From Chromobotia macracanthus (Eukaryota > Chordata > Actinopteri > Cypriniformes > Botiidae), in the NCBI GenBank assembly GCA_036877525.1, contig JAZGTH010000041.1, forward strand, positions 682,001 through 746,000: a stretch of DNA of 64,000 nt, written 5' to 3'. The position numbers and the translations under genes were made by a program. Positions 61,545 through 64,000 of this stretch are shown here, piece after piece. Below the pieces are notes generated by a model. It ran no database searches, had not been told where the DNA came from, and saw only the letters and a program-made list of their open reading frames with translations. The first letter of the stretch is position 1, and every line of letters starts with the position of its first letter.

Positions 61545-62008
61545 AGTCTGTTAGTTGAGGCCCCCTTTAGGGTTAAGCTATGTATGTCTGTTATTTTTTG
61601 CAGTTTCTCCACTGTCATGTCTTCGTGCCTGGTAGTTCTTAGGATTCAAGATATGTGGTGGTCATCACATACTCAAAATATAACGTGAAAGACTAAGTAT
61701 TAATATGTATGTCTTGTAACATGAGTACCTACTAGGCAAACAGCCATATTAGGGGTTGTTATGTCTTAGCAGTTTGGATTTCTTATCACTGTCTCAAATA
61801 TTCCACCCTGTTTTGTCTTCATATTTATCAGGTGCTAACAAAGAATAAACAAGCTTGAGCTAGAGTAGAATACAATACTGTGTCTGTCTCTTTCTTTTGC
61901 TCCCTGAATCCAGTATTCAAGTGTTATTTTCTCATAACATCCACAGCCACAAAATTTGATTAATTTAGGGAAAGGAAACCCAGATACAAGATTGTAATAA
62001 TTCTTACA
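61545..62008 (+). mobile_element. Presumed 5' LTR of endogenous retrovirus copy 3
   Basis: Sits immediately upstream of a canonical primer-binding site. A polyadenylation signal AATAAA is at 61,844-61,849, followed by a U5-like GTGTCTGTCTCTTTC and an end at TTCTTACA (62,008), consistent with the CA terminus of LTRs. The left boundary is a guess (candidate TGTTAGTTGAGG near 61,548). Confidence 0.55.
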
Positions 62009-62010
62009 AT

Positions 62011-62023
62011 TGGGGGCTCGTCC
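62011..62023 (+). promoter_or_regulatory. Retroviral primer-binding site, tRNA-Pro type
   Basis: TGGGGGCTCGTCC matches the first 13 bases of the classical proline-tRNA primer-binding site. It lies 2 bp after the presumed LTR end and about 460 bp upstream of the gag reading frame, as expected. The downstream part of the 18-base site has diverged. Confidence 0.8.
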
Positions 62024-62339
62024 ACAAAGGGGAAAATCTCCTGGATATTCTCAAGTAATTCAGGAAGAATTAGAAGCTGCTGCAGGTTCCAGCAATATAA
62101 CATAGGTAAGAGCTGATTTTATATGCCTTCCCTGTGTTGATATTGCTGAAGAGAGATCAATTTGTCTGTAGATGAATTAGCCTCTCTGATCATTTGTGTG
62201 GTGCTCCGTGGTGATAATGGAGCCACAGGTTACACCAATAAATACAATAAATAAGTGAGGCACACAGTACATGCACATATAAGTAGAAAACAAAACTAAT
62301 TGTCGCTGGATTTTGTAAGATACACTCAGCAATTGTACA

Positions 62340-62941
62340 GTGAATTTGCAAAACTTGAGGATGGGCTCAGATGGACTCGTACCCCAGACAAAGTTCTTTT
62401 AAAACCAATGACATGGAATAATGAAATCCATGGTCAAAGGGTGATGGGGAGATCCTGATTGGGATTATAAATACATGAATGAATCTTATGATGCCTGGAG
62501 ACAGATGAAAGATGTATGGGATAAAGGGCCGGAAAAGTCCAAGAATAATGTGAATGCAAATTATAAGAACAAAAATCCTGAATTTAAAAGTGAAATGAAT
62601 ACTCCGCCTTCATATGATACAGCCACTCGAAACATTATGAATGATGTTGTGCCAGTGTCACTATTGTCCATGCCACCTGTACAGTTATATCCATCCCTTA
62701 CTGAATTTATGTCCCAGACAAATCCGGAGGGCGCGGCCACTCTGAGGATCGATTCTAATCAACCTGAAACTGAAACTGTACCTAATGCATTCACACAGCC
62801 ATCAATGGCTTTTGTGAGAGAACATAACCGGATACATGTACGCCCAGCAAAAATGACTGACATTTAAACAATTTGTAAACATTTTCCTAATCCGATTAAT
62901 GCTAACAAATTTGTATATCTTCTCTGCTCACACACTAGATA
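62340..62941 (+). mobile_element. Endogenous retrovirus copy 3, gag 5' part
   Basis: An open frame at 62,475-62,867 is related to the gag of copy 2 (shared RQMKDVWDKGPEK / KEMKEIWDQGPEK pattern) and carries a PPSY late-domain motif near 62,604-62,615. Upstream, a degraded frame from about 62,340 matches the N-terminal gag region but contains frameshifts and stops. The frame ends with a TAA at about 62,865-62,867, and capsid sequence continues degraded until a MITE interrupts it at 62,942. Confidence 0.8.
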
Positions 62942-63440
62942 CACTACCAGTCAAAAGTTTGGAAACACTTGACTGAAATGTTTCTTATCTTAAAAATCTT
63001 TTAATCTGAAAACGTTTGATAGTTATTAGAAAACTACAGTTAAAAAAAGTTTTTGAAATAGATGATTTGGACCAAATAACGAAGAAAAAAGCAGCCAATA
63101 AGAGCGCAGGATAGCGGGGAACTCTTTCAAAACTCTTTTAATCTTCTCAGGATGATTCCTCAACAAACTGGGTGATGAAAAATGTCAAGACAATTTTTGT
63201 AAATTCTAGACGAAGGGTGACTATATTGAATATGCTAGAATCTATCCTATTTTGCCTTATTTTTAATTTTCTTTAGTCACAACATAATTCTTAAAGTTAC
63301 ATTTGTGTTATTGTGTACATTTGGTATTGTGTACATGTGTTATATGTTATTTCATCTAGTTTTGATAAGTTTACTATTATTCATAAATTAAAAAAAATAT
63401 GAACAAAGAAAAAGTGTTTCCAAACTTTTGACTGGTAGTG
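62942..63440. mobile_element. Tc1/mariner-like MITE with perfect 29-bp TIRs
   Basis: Left TIR at 62,942-62,970 begins CACTACCAGTCAAAAGTTTG. Right TIR at 63,412-63,440 ends CAAACTTTTGACTGGTAGTG; the two 29-mers are exact reverse complements. Length 499 bp, no transposase. The left flank has TA, the right flank CA, so the expected TA duplication is mutated on one side. Inserted in retroviral gag. Confidence 0.9.
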
Positions 63441-63478
63441 CATGTCTAACATAGGTCTAACATCTAACACACTAGATA

Positions 63479-63665
63479 ACTAACGGTTGCCAATTATAGA
63501 GCTATTTTACTTCGAGTATTGGGTGATGATGTAAAGGAGAATGTTCTGATTAATCAAGTTCCCGTCTGAATTTTGAAAATGATATTGTGTATTCATGAAT
63601 TGGACGCATCTGGTGGTTTCACTTCTTTTATGCCCAAAATAAAACAGGAAGTTATGCTTACAGCA
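63479..63665 (+). mobile_element. Endogenous retrovirus copy 3, capsid remnant after the MITE
   Basis: Reads LDASGGFTSF and KIKQEVML, matching the capsid end of copy 2 (which has the same residues with an inserted duplication). Frameshifted relative to the upstream gag. Ends where gypsy-type gag sequence begins. Confidence 0.65.
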
Positions 63666-63759
63666 CTCCAGGCGCAACTGAAACCGCTGCCTGTACAAAA
63701 CTCCACCTGGAAACAGCAGAGTGGGAGGCACCAACTGAAAAGAGATAAGAGAGATGATG

Positions 63760-64000
63760 TATCAATTTTCCACGTTCAATTCCTTAAAGCAATTCAGGGA
63801 AGTTTTCGAACATCCGGCTGAGGGAAGATGCCAGGGAGAGCAATTGCTAACCCTCACGCAAGGCAGCGGCCGAATATGCTCTCACTTTCCGCACTATCAC
63901 AGCTCAGATTGCTTTTCCGAAGAGGTTTAAATCAACAACTACAATCAGAATTAGCCTGCCGAGATGAGGGGAAAACACTTGCCGAATACATCGGACTCGC
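63760..64000 (+). mobile_element. Ty3/gypsy gag fragment running off the window
   Basis: In shifting frames: FLKQFREVFEHPAEG (about 63,780), SGRICSH / AEYALTFRTITAQ (63,870-63,905) and LLFRRGLNQQLQSELACRDE with GKTLAEYI (63,910-63,995). The FRxGLNxxLQxELACRDE block is a hallmark of fish Ty3/gypsy gag. At least two frameshifts. The element continues beyond the right edge. Confidence 0.8.

Overview
This 64 kb window is vertebrate nuclear DNA, most likely from a teleost fish and probably a cyprinid or other otophysan. The signs are spliced genes with GT-AG introns, tRNA-derived SINEs with the fish-type 3' tail, Ty3/gypsy, hAT, Harbinger and Tc1/mariner relics, fish-type LINEs with an SGNH-esterase ORF1, AT-rich spacers and long CA/AG microsatellites. 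The species is inference; no diagnostic locus was found.

There is one intact protein-coding gene: kpna4 (importin subunit alpha, KPNA4/alpha-3 type) on the minus strand. Its 17 coding exons run from the ATG at 56,472 to the stop at 43,442. The exons sum to 1,566 bp, or 521 codons plus stop. All junctions are GT/AG and stay in phase.

Converging on it from the left on the plus strand is a decayed, intron-containing copy of smc4 (condensin core subunit). At least 12 collinear exon relics lie between 23,823 and 32,034. They cover only the coiled-coil arms and hinge and carry in-frame stops and frameshifts. The order smc4 (+) then kpna4 (-) matches the vertebrate SMC4-TRIM59-KPNA4 neighbourhood, so this is a local gene relic rather than a retrocopy. 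I could not find trim59 between them. A decaying duplicate in a polyploid fish would explain this, but that cannot be tested here.

Layout. 0-3.3 kb: LINE 3' end, SINE and a hAT/BED transposase relic. 3.3-20.7 kb: a graveyard of fused retroelements, with pieces of one endogenous retrovirus family (3.27-5.31 kb plus; 16.4-18.67 kb minus), at least three Ty3/gypsy fragments (5.3-6.1 and 6.1-7.6 kb minus; 12.9-16.4 kb plus), an I/Nimb-like LINE (8.3-12 kb minus) and an SGNH-ORF1 LINE (18.7-20.7 kb minus). 20.9-23.8 kb: a minisatellite and featureless AT-rich DNA. 23.8-32.0 kb: smc4 pseudogene. 32-42 kb: repeats, including a roughly 2.7 kb structure bounded by long inverted repeats (38.48-41.15 kb) and a Harbinger Myb/SANT relic. 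42-56.6 kb: kpna4, whose introns hold a solo-LTR-like element, hAT-type repeats, SINEs and a 252-bp AG/TGAG satellite that starts 9 bp from an exon. 56.6-59.8 kb: promoter and mostly featureless flank. 59.8-60.8 kb: a second LINE tail of the same family as at 0.26 kb. 61.5-64 kb: LTR, primer-binding site and gag of a third retroviral copy, interrupted by a Tc1/mariner-like MITE and running into a Ty3/gypsy gag fragment.

I found no operon, CRISPR array or previously undescribed gene system. The most interesting signals are structural: the headless smc4 relic, the satellite and cryptic splice acceptor beside kpna4 exon 13, and the inverted-repeat structure around a CpG-dense block.
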